Positions 9,089 through 17,254 of a stretch of DNA of 64,000 nt are shown here, piece after piece. Source of the stretch: Gammaproteobacteria bacterium (GTDB lineage: Bacteria > Pseudomonadota > Gammaproteobacteria > Pseudomonadales > Pseudohongiellaceae); the NCBI GenBank assembly GCA_030828385.1, contig JAURCS010000006.1:1-64000 (forward strand). The letters are read 5' to 3'. The notes under the pieces were generated by a model. It was given only the letters and a program-made list of their open reading frames with translations, was not told where the DNA came from and did not search any database. Position 1 is the first letter of the stretch. Each line of letters starts with the position of its first letter. Made by a program: the position numbers and the translations under genes.

Positions 9089-9339
9089 GCTGCATCCTGA
9101 GTAAAAATTAAGTTGGAAATTTTATGAGGGGGAATTATAGGGAAATCAGTAGTGCGAGGGAATCCGGCTTTTTTAAACGCGTAATCCATCCTGTCACAGC
9201 AATTTCTACAAACAGCTATTAAATTATTCCCGTTAATACAGGGAAACTGCTTTGAGCCTTTATTTACGCCGGCCATTCTGTTAGCCGGATGGCTCAAATA
9301 TGATTACATTAAAGCTACTACTTTTTACTTCCGCGTTAT

Positions 9340-10158
9340 TTAACCAATCTCATAACGATCAAGCAGATGCCTGACAATGCCACTTCGAACAATGTCTGTT
9401 CTTTCAAATTTATGAATGTGTACTCCTGGTAAGCCTTGTACACGCTGAACTGCATCTTCCAGGCCATTGTCACCACGAATATCACTTTGCCTGATGTCGC
9501 CATTTATGACCACTTTGCAATCATCTCCGATGCGGGTAAGAAACATCTTCATCTGCACTGGCGTGGTATTTTGTGCTTCATCCAGAATGACAAAAGTATT
9601 GTTGTTGAATGTCTTGCCGCGCATATAGGCCAGTGGAGCGCCTACAATACGTCCATGACGCAGACAGTAATCTACCACTCCGCGGCCAAGCCTTTCATTG
9701 AGGATATCCCTGAACGGGTCAATGTAGACAGCAAATTTATCCTCGACCTCGCCTGGCAAAAAGCCCAGGTTTTCCCCGGCTTCGACTGCCGGGCGGGTCA
9801 GAATAATACGTTCTATGCGTCCAGATTCCAGGGCTTCAGCGGCCAGGGCACCTGCGCAGTAGGACTTGCCGGTACCGGCTGGGCCAATACCAAAAGTAAG
9901 GCAGTTGTTGTGGATGGCATTGATATATTTTTGCTGGTTGGCGGTACGTGCTTCGAGCGGGGTCTTTTTATGCTGGGGGTAGTAAGCTGTCTCAAGCTGA
10001 TTGCTGTGAGAGTTGATGTCGACGATGTTGGAATTACTGTCTGGTTGCCGACGTTTTGTTCTGGGTTTTGATCTGTTGCTGTCTCTGTGTCTGGAATTGT
10101 GTGTGAAATTATCTCCCTGGTATTTTGCTTGTCGCTTGGCATTGGATCTTTTAGCCAT
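9340..10158 (-). CDS. PhoH family ATPase
   Basis: A 272-aa PhoH-type P-loop protein. Walker A GPAGTGKSY is at residues 92-100 and Walker B VILDEAQ around 190-196, both in the form typical of PhoH. The first 60 residues are very basic and rich in Asn, Ser and Arg (RSKPRTKRRQP), a likely disordered nucleic-acid-binding tail. A GGAG lies about 10 nt before the ATG. PhoH proteins are cytoplasmic ATPases linked to RNA metabolism and stress. It stands alone rather than in a ybeY/lnt cluster, so this is the stand-alone PhoH rather than YbeZ. Confidence 0.9.
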   Translation of the reverse strand: MAKRSNAKRQAKYQGDNFTHNSRHRDSNRSKPRTKRRQPDSNSNIVDINSHSNQLETAYYPQHKKTPLEARTANQQKYINAIHNNCLTFGIGPAGTGKSYCAGALAAEALESGRIERIILTRPAVEAGENLGFLPGEVEDKFAVYIDPFRDILNERLGRGVVDYCLRHGRIVGAPLAYMRGKTFNNNTFVILDEAQNTTPVQMKMFLTRIGDDCKVVINGDIRQSDIRGDNGLEDAVQRVQGLPGVHIHKFERTDIVRSGIVRHLLDRYEIG

Positions 10159-10573
10159 ACTGAATAGTCTCCGATTAGGTTAACAACGTATGTTAATAAC
10201 AATAAACCGTGGATATCTTTTTCAGATAAATGTCAGATAAGAAAATATTGATAGGAAAATCAGTGCGGTATCACCCTCCTCGCTGGCGTGAAATGAGCGA
10301 TATGAGAAAGGGCAATTGAGATAACGGCCTTCTCAAAAAGCGTTTCTCATGAAGCTGCAAAACAACGTTGGCGTTTGTTTGCATCAAGAGACTACAGTCT
10401 GCCACAGCCGCCACAAGCGTGCAATTCCAATAGGGTGTAATTAATGTTTTTTTCTGAAAATTTCAGTGTTATTTAATATTCAAAAAAACAGACGCTGAAA
10501 TGCAGGGTAAACGGGTTCCCCTTTTTGACTATTCTGCTATGCTAATTAGCTGCCTGACATGAAGGGGAATATC
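10159..10573. other. Long spacer between divergent genes (415 bp)
   Basis: No coding sequence or RNA gene was recognised. ATGAGAAA at 10302-10309 and TTTCTCAT at 10343-10350 form an 8-bp inverted repeat. The final 150 bp are AT-rich, as expected of a promoter region for the downstream gene, but no convincing -35/-10 pair could be chosen by eye. Confidence 0.5.
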
Positions 10574-11578
10574 ATGAAAAAATTAACAAATACAATGAAA
10601 GCAAAAACCACTATAACCACTGGGTTTAATAAGGTGATGCAATTGAAAAGTAAGACAATGCAATTTAAAAGGCGTAACAATATATTTAACGTTTTTTTCC
10701 GAACAATATCTGCACTAGCTTTTCTATCCCTGACGATAGAGCCGACACTTGCGCAACAGGATTTTAGTCAGGTTGAGATAATTCCACATCAGCTGACAGA
10801 TAATATTTATTATCTGGAAGGTCAGGGCGGCAATATCGGTGTTTCGATTGGTGAAGATGGAGTCTTCATGATTGATGACCAGTTTGCCCCCTTGTCAGAA
10901 AAAATTCTTGATACGCTGGAAGACTTGTCTGACCAGCCTGTGCGCTTTGTGATCAATACGCATCAGCACCCGGATCATATCGGGGGTAATCAGAATATGG
11001 GCAGGGAAGGGGCGGTCATTGTTGCCCATGAAAATGTTCGCACGGCCCTTGCTGCCGGCTTCACCAATGGTGACCTGGCCCAGGCCTTAACAGCGGATCA
11101 GCGTATTGGTCTGCCCATTGTTACCTTTACAGATTCTGTGGATTTCCATTTAAATGGTGATGATATTCATGTGTTTTATAATGGTTCCGGACACACCAAT
11201 GGCGATTCCTTTGTCTTCTTCAGGCAAAGCAATATTATCCATACCGGCGATGTATTCAGGACCGTTGCCTATCCAAGGGTAGATGTCGGTGCTGGCGGCA
11301 CATTTCATGGCATCGTAGCGTCCTATGAAAAATTACTGGAAATATCCGATGCCAATACCCGCTTTCTTCCTGGTCATGGCGTAGTGAGTACACAGGCCGA
11401 TGTTCTGTCACAGCTGCAGATGTTTAAAACTATCGCCAACCGGGTTCAAAACGCGATTGATGATGGTATGAGTCTGGAGCAGGTACTGGCGGCAGGCTTG
11501 ACGGCTGAATATGATGCGCGCTGGGGTGATCCGCAAGGCATGCTGACGGCAGTATTCAATGAACTGATCATCAGGTAG
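10574..11578 (+). CDS. Secreted metallo-beta-lactamase-fold hydrolase
   Basis: About 334 aa. The signature THQHPDHIGG (HxHxDH variant) supplies zinc ligands; further ligand regions are SGHTNGDS and HTGDVF, with a C-terminal LPGHG. The N-terminus is unusually long and basic before a hydrophobic stretch ending PTLAQQ, a probable signal peptide, so the enzyme is likely periplasmic. The start at 10574 is preferred because AAGGGG lies 7 nt upstream; an ATG at 10559 is in frame but lacks such a site. It resembles the broad family of secreted MBL-fold hydrolases with QVEIIPHQLTDNIY-type beginnings. The substrate is unknown. Confidence 0.87.
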   Translation: MKKLTNTMKAKTTITTGFNKVMQLKSKTMQFKRRNNIFNVFFRTISALAFLSLTIEPTLAQQDFSQVEIIPHQLTDNIYYLEGQGGNIGVSIGEDGVFMIDDQFAPLSEKILDTLEDLSDQPVRFVINTHQHPDHIGGNQNMGREGAVIVAHENVRTALAAGFTNGDLAQALTADQRIGLPIVTFTDSVDFHLNGDDIHVFYNGSGHTNGDSFVFFRQSNIIHTGDVFRTVAYPRVDVGAGGTFHGIVASYEKLLEISDANTRFLPGHGVVSTQADVLSQLQMFKTIANRVQNAIDDGMSLEQVLAAGLTAEYDARWGDPQGMLTAVFNELIIR

Positions 11579-11651
11579 TCGATGTGTCGGGGAGTCGCAG
11601 AAAAATAAAAGTGTTAGGCAGAATGATCGGAATTGAAGGAATAATACGTCA

Positions 11652-12416
11652 ATGAAATTCCGACCCTGTATAGATCTGCATCACGGCAAAGTGGTACAGA
11701 TCGTTGGGGGCTCCCTGCAAGATGGGCATGATGAGTTGCTGGAAACCAATTTTGTCTCCAGCAAATCTCCTTCGGAGTATGCCGCTCTTTACCAATCCGA
11801 TGGTCTTGTCGGAGGTCATGTCATTTCCCTTGGTAAAGGGAATCAAGCCGCTGCACTGGAAGCGCTTTCAGCATTTCCCGGTGGTATGCACTATGGTGGT
11901 GGCGTCAATCCGGATAATGCCACTGAATATCTGGATGCCGGAGCCAGCCATGTTATTGTTACCTCCTGGATATTTGAGGAAAACAAACTTTCCATTCAAA
12001 AACTGGCTGAATTAAGCAAAAAGGTTGGCAGAGAGAGACTTGTGCTTGATCTCAGTTGTCGTAGTCGGGATGGCAGCTTTTATATTGTCACCAATCGCTG
12101 GCAGACTTTTACCGAAGCAAAGGTTCATGCTGATTTGCTTGAGAGCCTCGCTGAATACTGCAGCGAATATCTTGTTCATGGTGTCGATGTCGAAGGCAAA
12201 AGCCAGGGTATTCAGGAAGAATTAATAGCCATCCTGGGTGAGCACTCGCCATTACCGGTCACTTATGCTGGCGGAGTAGCCAGACTCTCCGATCTCGATC
12301 TGGTAAAACTGCTGGGGCGAGACAGGGTAGACCTCACCATTGGCAGTGCGCTGGATATATTCGGCGGAAAAATTCCTTATGAAAGTGTGTTGCAGTGGAC
12401 CCGAAACAACGAATAA
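11652..12416 (+). CDS. hisA: Eukaryotic-type HisA (ProFAR isomerase, HIS6-like)
   Basis: A 254-aa TIM-barrel protein. It follows the yeast HIS6 pattern rather than the usual bacterial HisA pattern: CIDLHHGKVVQIVGG at the start, TNFVSS, VIVTSWIF, LVLDLSCR, NRWQTFTE, HGVDVEG, TYAGGV and DLTIGSALDIFGG. The expected reaction is isomerisation of ProFAR to PRFAR in histidine synthesis. It lies away from any other his gene, 73 bp after the MBL-fold gene. Whether a standard hisA also exists elsewhere in the genome cannot be told here. The match to HIS6 is from recall of that protein. Confidence 0.85.
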   Translation: MKFRPCIDLHHGKVVQIVGGSLQDGHDELLETNFVSSKSPSEYAALYQSDGLVGGHVISLGKGNQAAALEALSAFPGGMHYGGGVNPDNATEYLDAGASHVIVTSWIFEENKLSIQKLAELSKKVGRERLVLDLSCRSRDGSFYIVTNRWQTFTEAKVHADLLESLAEYCSEYLVHGVDVEGKSQGIQEELIAILGEHSPLPVTYAGGVARLSDLDLVKLLGRDRVDLTIGSALDIFGGKIPYESVLQWTRNNE

Positions 12417-12457
12417 AAAAGTCGCAAGTTACAAGTAGGCGACCTGAGGTCGCCACT

Positions 12458-12489
12458 GTCGGATGACGGCCCTGCGGGCCTTATCCGAT
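12458..12489. repeat. REP-like element, copy in reverse orientation
   Basis: Reads TGTCGGATGACGGCC...GGCCTTATCCGAT, the reverse form of the GTAGGTCGGATAAG family, with GGCC arms that pair. It is preceded by a second small palindrome, GGCGACC TGA GGTCGCC, around 12438-12454. It lies between two convergent genes and could act as a bidirectional mRNA end. Confidence 0.75.
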
Positions 12490-12534
12490 CCACGGATTTT
12501 TCCCCTAAACCAGCAGCCGGTGTATAACCGGTCA

Positions 12535-12563
12535 CCTTTATCCTTTATTTTTTTCCTTTATCC
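12535..12563. repeat. A/G-rich dispersed module (GGATAAAGGATAAAGG type), reverse orientation
   Basis: CCTTTATCCTTTAT, a T-run, then CCTTTATCC. This is nearly identical to 916-945 and complementary to 16079-16108. It lies directly after the REP-like copy in the same spacer. Confidence 0.7.
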
Positions 12564-12579
12564 CTTTCTTGCGACTTGC

Positions 12580-13608
12580 TTAAGTCGTTCCGCCAGTTGC
12601 GGCGACGCTGTGTTCCAGGAAAGGATCGCAATAGATATTGCCGGATTTGGCGCCCTTCAGAAAAAACTGCTTACGCATGTTATAGACAAAATCCGGAGCA
12701 CCACATAAAAACACCCGCGTTGTGGCAAGCGTTCCGGTATCCATCTTTTTATTAATAACCTCTTCTATGCTGCCTGCATTTACATTTTTTGGATCCTTGC
12801 CCGAGGTCTTGCTGCCTGGTTCCTTTACGCAGGGATAATAATGCAGGTTGGGGTGATTTTGAGAGAGCTTCTCCAGTTCCTCGACATAGTAAAGCTGATC
12901 AGAGGTTCTGCCGCCATGGTAAAGGCTGATTTCTCCCTGGTGATTATTATTCAGGGCGTTGTTAAGGATTGCATACAAAGGCGCAAGACCGGTACCGGTG
13001 GCTGCCAGGATGACAGGAAACTCTTCAGCACTGGCATTGCGATAGTAGCAGTCGCCAGCGGGACCGCGCATATGGAGCACGTCACCGCACGCAGCTTCAT
13101 TAAATAACCAGCCACTAAAAGCACCTTGATCTGTCTGGCTGATATGAAATTCCAGCGTCTGGTCTTCTTCGTAATTATTGGCCACTGAATAACTGCGGGC
13201 AATGCCACGGGGGTTGATCAGGGTGACATACTGGCCCGGGTAGTAATGAAACATTCTATCCTTGTCCTCGACGTCGAGGATGAAGCGAATCACGCCAGGA
13301 TTAAGATAATCGAGGCTTTTAATTGTGGTGCGAACTGAAAACTCTTCCACTGTTGGCAGTGCAGCTTCAACATCGGAATCAGGCACCCACTGACAGGCGA
13401 GGGTATAGCCTTTGTCTTGCAGAGATTGCTTGATCCATTTTTTGGATTCGTCTGTTGCGTCACAATTCACCGCACGCACAAGGCATGCCTGGCACATACC
13501 AGCGCGGCAGGCATAAGGAATGTATTGCTTGTTACGTAAAAGGCAGTCAAGGACTGTTTCGTACTGGTTCAGACTGAACTGGGATGATTTGAATTTTAGT
13601 TTAGGCAT
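12580..13608 (-). CDS. NAD(P)H-dependent reductase: N-terminal [2Fe-2S] ferredoxin fused to FNR domain
   Basis: A 342-aa cytoplasmic electron-transfer protein. The N-terminal plant-type ferredoxin domain has CRAGMCQAC (C-x4-C-x2-C) near residues 34-42 and a fourth Cys in LACQW. The FNR part has RSYSVAN for FAD, ATGTGLAPL for the nucleotide phosphate, and a C-terminal FLCGAPDFV. The layout matches reductases of phenol hydroxylase, methane monooxygenase or CDP-6-deoxyglucoseen reductase type. No partner oxygenase is adjacent, so its acceptor is unknown. The C-terminal HSVAATGGTT tail is short and variable. Confidence 0.85.
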   Translation of the reverse strand: MPKLKFKSSQFSLNQYETVLDCLLRNKQYIPYACRAGMCQACLVRAVNCDATDESKKWIKQSLQDKGYTLACQWVPDSDVEAALPTVEEFSVRTTIKSLDYLNPGVIRFILDVEDKDRMFHYYPGQYVTLINPRGIARSYSVANNYEEDQTLEFHISQTDQGAFSGWLFNEAACGDVLHMRGPAGDCYYRNASAEEFPVILAATGTGLAPLYAILNNALNNNHQGEISLYHGGRTSDQLYYVEELEKLSQNHPNLHYYPCVKEPGSKTSGKDPKNVNAGSIEEVINKKMDTGTLATTRVFLCGAPDFVYNMRKQFFLKGAKSGNIYCDPFLEHSVAATGGTT

Positions 13609-13974
13609 GTGACAAATGGAATTTGCAGTAAATGATTGGGTTATATGACAGAGTTGAAGGAGCCGTTATGATAATTCGGGGTTTTTCCTGCGACTAACCA
13701 CAACCAGAGTGTATCGAGAGTATTAGGAATGTTTAGGAGTATAAAGAGTAGATTGGACGATTGCCATGACAAGGCTTCCTGCAGATCGCTATTAAGGTTC
13801 AGTGTAGATTCATGACCTGATGGCTATAAAAACAACAGGCTCAACGCTGCAGTGCTGACATAAGCATAAATTGAAGGCACAGGCAGATTTTTCCTCAACT
13901 ATATTAGCGCTGGCTTATGAGGGATAATGCACGATTTGGCATCAATTTCATTATTTTTCACAGGCAACTGGATA
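13609..13974. other. Spacer between divergent reductase and maf genes
   Basis: About 370 bp holding both upstream regions. No RNA gene, strong palindrome or repeat of either family was seen. Confidence 0.4.
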
Positions 13975-14595
13975 ATGACCGCAGTAACGCTCTATCTTGC
14001 TTCAGCTTCGCCGAGACGTCGGGAAATACTTGATCAGTTGGGACTTGCTTACCAGTTGTTCCCCCAGGATATTGATGAATCACGCCTATCTGGGGAGTCG
14101 CCTGAGGATTATGTCTGCAGATTGGCACGAGCCAAGGCACAAGCGGCATTGAGTAGTCTTCCGCAAGCAGGGCAATGCGCCTGTCTGGGGTCTGATACGA
14201 CAGTAGTTCTTGCAGATGAAATATTTGAAAAGCCGCGGGATGAAGCTGATGCCCGGCGCATTCTGCAATGCCTGTCCGGTCGCACACATGAAGTGTTAAC
14301 GGCTGTTGCTCTGGTTACGGCGCAGAATTCAGAGGTGCGACTGTCCAGGTCACAGGTAAGCTTCAGGCCATTGCTGGACGCTGAAATTACCCAATACTGG
14401 CTCACCGGAGAACCTGCAGACAAGGCAGGGTCGTATGGTGTTCAAGGACTTGGAGCGATGTTTATCAGTGAAATTAAAGGCAGTTACAGCAGTATTATGG
14501 GGCTTCCGGTTCAGGAAACAGTTGAGCTGTTATCGCTAGTGGGTATAACTGCGCAAGTGATTCTGCAAGCCGCGGTATCAGGACAAAAACCATGA
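13975..14595 (+). CDS. maf: Maf-family nucleoside triphosphate pyrophosphatase
   Basis: About 206 aa from the chosen start MTAVTLYLASASPRRREIL, the normal beginning of Maf. An upstream in-frame ATG at 13927 has a better-looking GAGG site but would add 16 hydrophobic residues foreign to the family, so the start is uncertain. Conserved motifs are SASPRRREIL, SDTTVVLADE, KPRDEADA and GSYGVQGLGA. Maf proteins hydrolyse dTTP/UTP or modified nucleotides to the monophosphate and have been linked to septum formation. It overlaps rng by 4 nt, the usual maf-rng arrangement. Confidence 0.92.
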   Translation: MTAVTLYLASASPRRREILDQLGLAYQLFPQDIDESRLSGESPEDYVCRLARAKAQAALSSLPQAGQCACLGSDTTVVLADEIFEKPRDEADARRILQCLSGRTHEVLTAVALVTAQNSEVRLSRSQVSFRPLLDAEITQYWLTGEPADKAGSYGVQGLGAMFISEIKGSYSSIMGLPVQETVELLSLVGITAQVILQAAVSGQKP

Positions 14596-16070
14596 CAGCA
14601 GAAATTCTCATCAACTCAACTCCGATGGAAACCCGCGTTGCCTTGCTGGAACAGGGCTTACTTCAGGAAATCTATATAGAGCGTAATAATCACAAGGGTC
14701 CGGTTGGCAATATTTACATGGGTAAAGTGGTAAGGGTGATGCCGGGTATGCAGGCAGCCTTTGTCGAAATTGGACTGGAACGGGCAGGCTTTATTCATGC
14801 GCAGGATATAGCGCGTCTGGATCATGACGGTTTTGAAAGCCTTGATAACCAGGAAGTTCATATCGGACAGTTATTGCGTGAAGGACAAATGCTGGTGGTT
14901 CAGGTGGTCAAGGAACCGATTTCAAGTAAGGGGGCGCGTTTGACTACCCACTTATCAATTGCTTCACGCTATCTTGTTTATATGCCCAGAAATAAACATC
15001 TGGGGATTTCCCAGCGTATAGAAAATGAAGAAGAGCGTGATCGGCTGCTAACGCTTTTGGAACAGTGTGTGGAAAAAAACGGGTTAAGTGAACAATGTGG
15101 TTTTATTCTGCGGACCGCCGCTGAAGGAGTCAGTGAGGCTGAGCTGTTATCTGATATCCACTTTCTGCAGAAGCTATGGAAATCTGTGGCACAGGCAATG
15201 AACGGATGTCGAAAGATCACCCCGCTTTACCAGGATCTGGAGCTTCACATGCGGGCAATGCGAGACCTTTTTTATAACGATGTTCAGCGAGTACGAATTG
15301 ACGACAGGAAGACTTTTGAAAAGGTCGCCGAGTTTTGTAGTGAATTCATGCCGGAAGTTGAGAATCGCATTGAGTACTATAAAGATGAGCGCCCGCTGTT
15401 TGATCTATGCAACGTGGACGATGAAATTCAGAAAGCTCTGGGGCGTTCGGTAAGACTGAAATCAGGGGGCAATCTGGTTATTGATCAGAACGAAGCCATG
15501 ACCACAATTGATGTAAATACAGGGGCCTATCTGGGGGCCAGAAACCTGGAAGAAACCATTTTCAAAACCAACCTTGAAGCTGCCAAGGCCAGTGCGCGGC
15601 AGATAAAAGTCAGAAATCTTGGTGGCATTATTATCCTTGATTTTATCGACATGGTGAATGAAGAGCACCGACGTCAGGTATTGCGTACCTTGCAAAAAGC
15701 GCTGGAGAAAGACCCGGTTAAAACCATGATCACCGAGCTTTCTGAACTGGGTCTGGTTGAAATGACCCGCAAGCGCAATCGGGAAAGTCTGGAACAGATG
15801 CTGTGTCATGAGTGTCCAACATGTAATGGGAGAGGAACCATTAAGACTCCGGAAACTGTTTGTTATGAAGTCTTTCGGGAAATTCTCCGGGTAGCCAGGG
15901 CCTTCGATAATGATTCCATTCTGGTGATGGCCTCACAGGAAGTAGTAGACAGGCTGCTGGATGAAGATGCCGCAATGGTTGCCGATATGGAAGGTCTGGT
16001 GGGCAAAAATATCCGCTTTCAGGTTGAGTTGATGTATCACAATGAACAGTTTGATGTGGTGCTTTATTAA
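14592..16070 (+). CDS. rng: Ribonuclease G
   Basis: A 492-aa RNase E/G family endoribonuclease. The S1 RNA-binding domain is near the N-terminus (GNIYMGKVVRVMPGMQAAFV). The catalytic Asp pair is in TTIDVNTG and LDFIDM, and the zinc-link CPTC occurs in CHECPTCNGRGT near residue 410. There is no long RNase E-type C-terminal scaffold. It matures 16S rRNA 5' ends and cuts some mRNAs in the cytoplasm. Its start codon overlaps the maf stop (ATGA), and yhdP follows after a repeat-containing 200-bp spacer. Confidence 0.96.
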   Translation: MTAEILINSTPMETRVALLEQGLLQEIYIERNNHKGPVGNIYMGKVVRVMPGMQAAFVEIGLERAGFIHAQDIARLDHDGFESLDNQEVHIGQLLREGQMLVVQVVKEPISSKGARLTTHLSIASRYLVYMPRNKHLGISQRIENEEERDRLLTLLEQCVEKNGLSEQCGFILRTAAEGVSEAELLSDIHFLQKLWKSVAQAMNGCRKITPLYQDLELHMRAMRDLFYNDVQRVRIDDRKTFEKVAEFCSEFMPEVENRIEYYKDERPLFDLCNVDDEIQKALGRSVRLKSGGNLVIDQNEAMTTIDVNTGAYLGARNLEETIFKTNLEAAKASARQIKVRNLGGIIILDFIDMVNEEHRRQVLRTLQKALEKDPVKTMITELSELGLVEMTRKRNRESLEQMLCHECPTCNGRGTIKTPETVCYEVFREILRVARAFDNDSILVMASQEVVDRLLDEDAAMVADMEGLVGKNIRFQVELMYHNEQFDVVLY

Positions 16071-16078
16071 TAAAAGAC

Positions 16079-16108
16079 GGATAAAGGATAAAGGAAAAAA
16101 GATAAAGG
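16079..16108. repeat. A/G-rich dispersed module (GGATAAAGGATAAAGG type), forward
   Basis: GGATAAAGGATAAAGG, an A-run, then GATAAAGG, directly after the rng stop codon. It is the complement of the copies at 916-945 and 12535-12563. Two REP-like elements follow at once. Confidence 0.7.
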
Positions 16109-16119
16109 TGGGCAGTATC

Positions 16120-16155
16120 GTAGGTCGGAAAAGGTCTGCAGGGCCGTCTTCCGAC
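16120..16155. repeat. REP-like element (GTAGGTCGGAAAAGG...CTTCCGAC)
   Basis: A diverged member of the family: GTAGGTCGGAAAAGG pairs with CCGTCTTCCGAC. The ATAAG core is replaced by AAAAG, and the tail changed in step to CTTCCGAC. The compensating change suggests that the hairpin is under selection or spreads as a unit. Confidence 0.75.
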
Positions 16156-16193
16156 GAAAATTGCAGATTTAACCAAGGTAAAAATAAAGTAGC

Positions 16194-16229
16194 GTAGGTC
16201 GGAAAAGGCCTGCAAGGTCGTCTTCCGAC
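16194..16229. repeat. REP-like element (GTAGGTCGGAAAAGG...CTTCCGAC), second copy in tandem
   Basis: Direct repeat of the element at 16120-16155, 39 bp downstream, with the same AAAAG/CTTCC variant. Both lie in the rng-yhdP spacer. Confidence 0.75.
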
Positions 16230-16270
16230 GGAAGGTAAATGATAAAGGGTATAGCACAAATAACACACTA

Positions 16271-17254
16271 ATGACGGAACAGGAAAACACAGAGGAGCAA
16301 TTGTCTGGCGCCAAGCCGGTGGTTGCTCCATGGCGAAAATCCCTGAATTGGCTTTCACGGATTGCTTTTTCGCTTTTACTGATTTTTGCTGTGTTGATGG
16401 CTGGGGGGCGTCTGATGATGCCTCTGGTTTCCTCGCAGAGAGCCCAGCTTGAAGCACAACTGGGGAATCTGCTTGGTACCCGGGTGAGTATTGCGGAACT
16501 GAAAGGTGACTGGTTTCGTTTTGGGCCGATTCTGGAAGTGCGCGACCTGAACATTATTAGTGATTTTGTAACCGCCCCCCATGTTATCTCCCAACTTTCC
16601 ATAAAGCCGGCCCTGCTGGACAGCATTCTTGCCCGAAGCCTGGTAATAGATGACATCGTGGTTCATGAACCATCTTTTATTCTTAGAGAAAACCCAAATG
16701 GCAGTTGGTCGCTGGAAGGCTTGCAGGCAGGCGCTGTAGATTACACCGATGCCATTATTGATTTTCTTCTCACGACCGGACGCATGCAGATTACAGAAGC
16801 ACATCTGGTGTTGCACTGGCTTAATGGTCGGGAGCTGACGCTGGACAATGTCTATGTTGATTTGAGTAACAGAGAAAATCGTCACCTTACACAAATCCAG
16901 GCGAGAATCGCCGGTCAGCAAAGTCCATTTCAGTTGCTGCTGGAAATTAATGGCGATCCGCGTCAGCGATTTACGGCCTCTGCTTATTTACAGGCCTCTC
17001 AACTTGAGCTTCATGAATATATTGAGCTTCCAGGAATTGCACTGGATTCGGCCCGGCTAAGCGGTGATTTCTGGCTTGGCGTTCAGGAAAATATGGAGTT
17101 CACCCTGCAATCCAGTCTTGAAAGCGTGAATTTATACGGCAGCGGTACTGCGGACAGTTCGATTAACACGATTGCGCTGGATATATCTGACCTGGAACTG
17201 ACTCTGGATCATGGTAGTGATGAACACTGGCAAGCATGGCTTTTCAGAGGCTGA
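16271..17254 (+). CDS. yhdP: YhdP-family AsmA-like protein, N-terminal part (frameshifted gene)
   Basis: The 327-aa open frame gives the N-terminal quarter of a YhdP/TIGR02099 protein: an inner-membrane anchor around residues 24-50, then the conserved AsmA-like start of the periplasmic part. YhdP is a bridge-like protein thought to carry phospholipids towards the outer membrane. The frame ends at TGA 17252-17254, while homology continues in the +1 frame. Removing one T from the TTTT at 17241-17244 would join the halves into a protein of about 1366 aa. The position after maf-rng is the usual one for yhdP. Confidence 0.85.
   Translation: MTEQENTEEQLSGAKPVVAPWRKSLNWLSRIAFSLLLIFAVLMAGGRLMMPLVSSQRAQLEAQLGNLLGTRVSIAELKGDWFRFGPILEVRDLNIISDFVTAPHVISQLSIKPALLDSILARSLVIDDIVVHEPSFILRENPNGSWSLEGLQAGAVDYTDAIIDFLLTTGRMQITEAHLVLHWLNGRELTLDNVYVDLSNRENRHLTQIQARIAGQQSPFQLLLEINGDPRQRFTASAYLQASQLELHEYIELPGIALDSARLSGDFWLGVQENMEFTLQSSLESVNLYGSGTADSSINTIALDISDLELTLDHGSDEHWQAWLFRG

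Noticed and set aside
9085-9297. 70-codon minus-strand frame upstream of XdhC
   Set aside because: No good ribosome-binding site or family pattern; the sequence reads like a promoter region.
9436-10071. 211-codon plus-strand frame
   Set aside because: Antisense to PhoH, where the Walker motifs are intact.
15841-16656. Long minus-strand open frame across the rng end and yhdP start
   Set aside because: It overlaps two well-supported genes in antisense, crosses three repeats and resembles no family.
17241-17254. Programmed +1 frameshift in yhdP
   Set aside because: No slippery codon with a stop in register or stimulatory structure as in known cases; a plain indel in a T-run is simpler.
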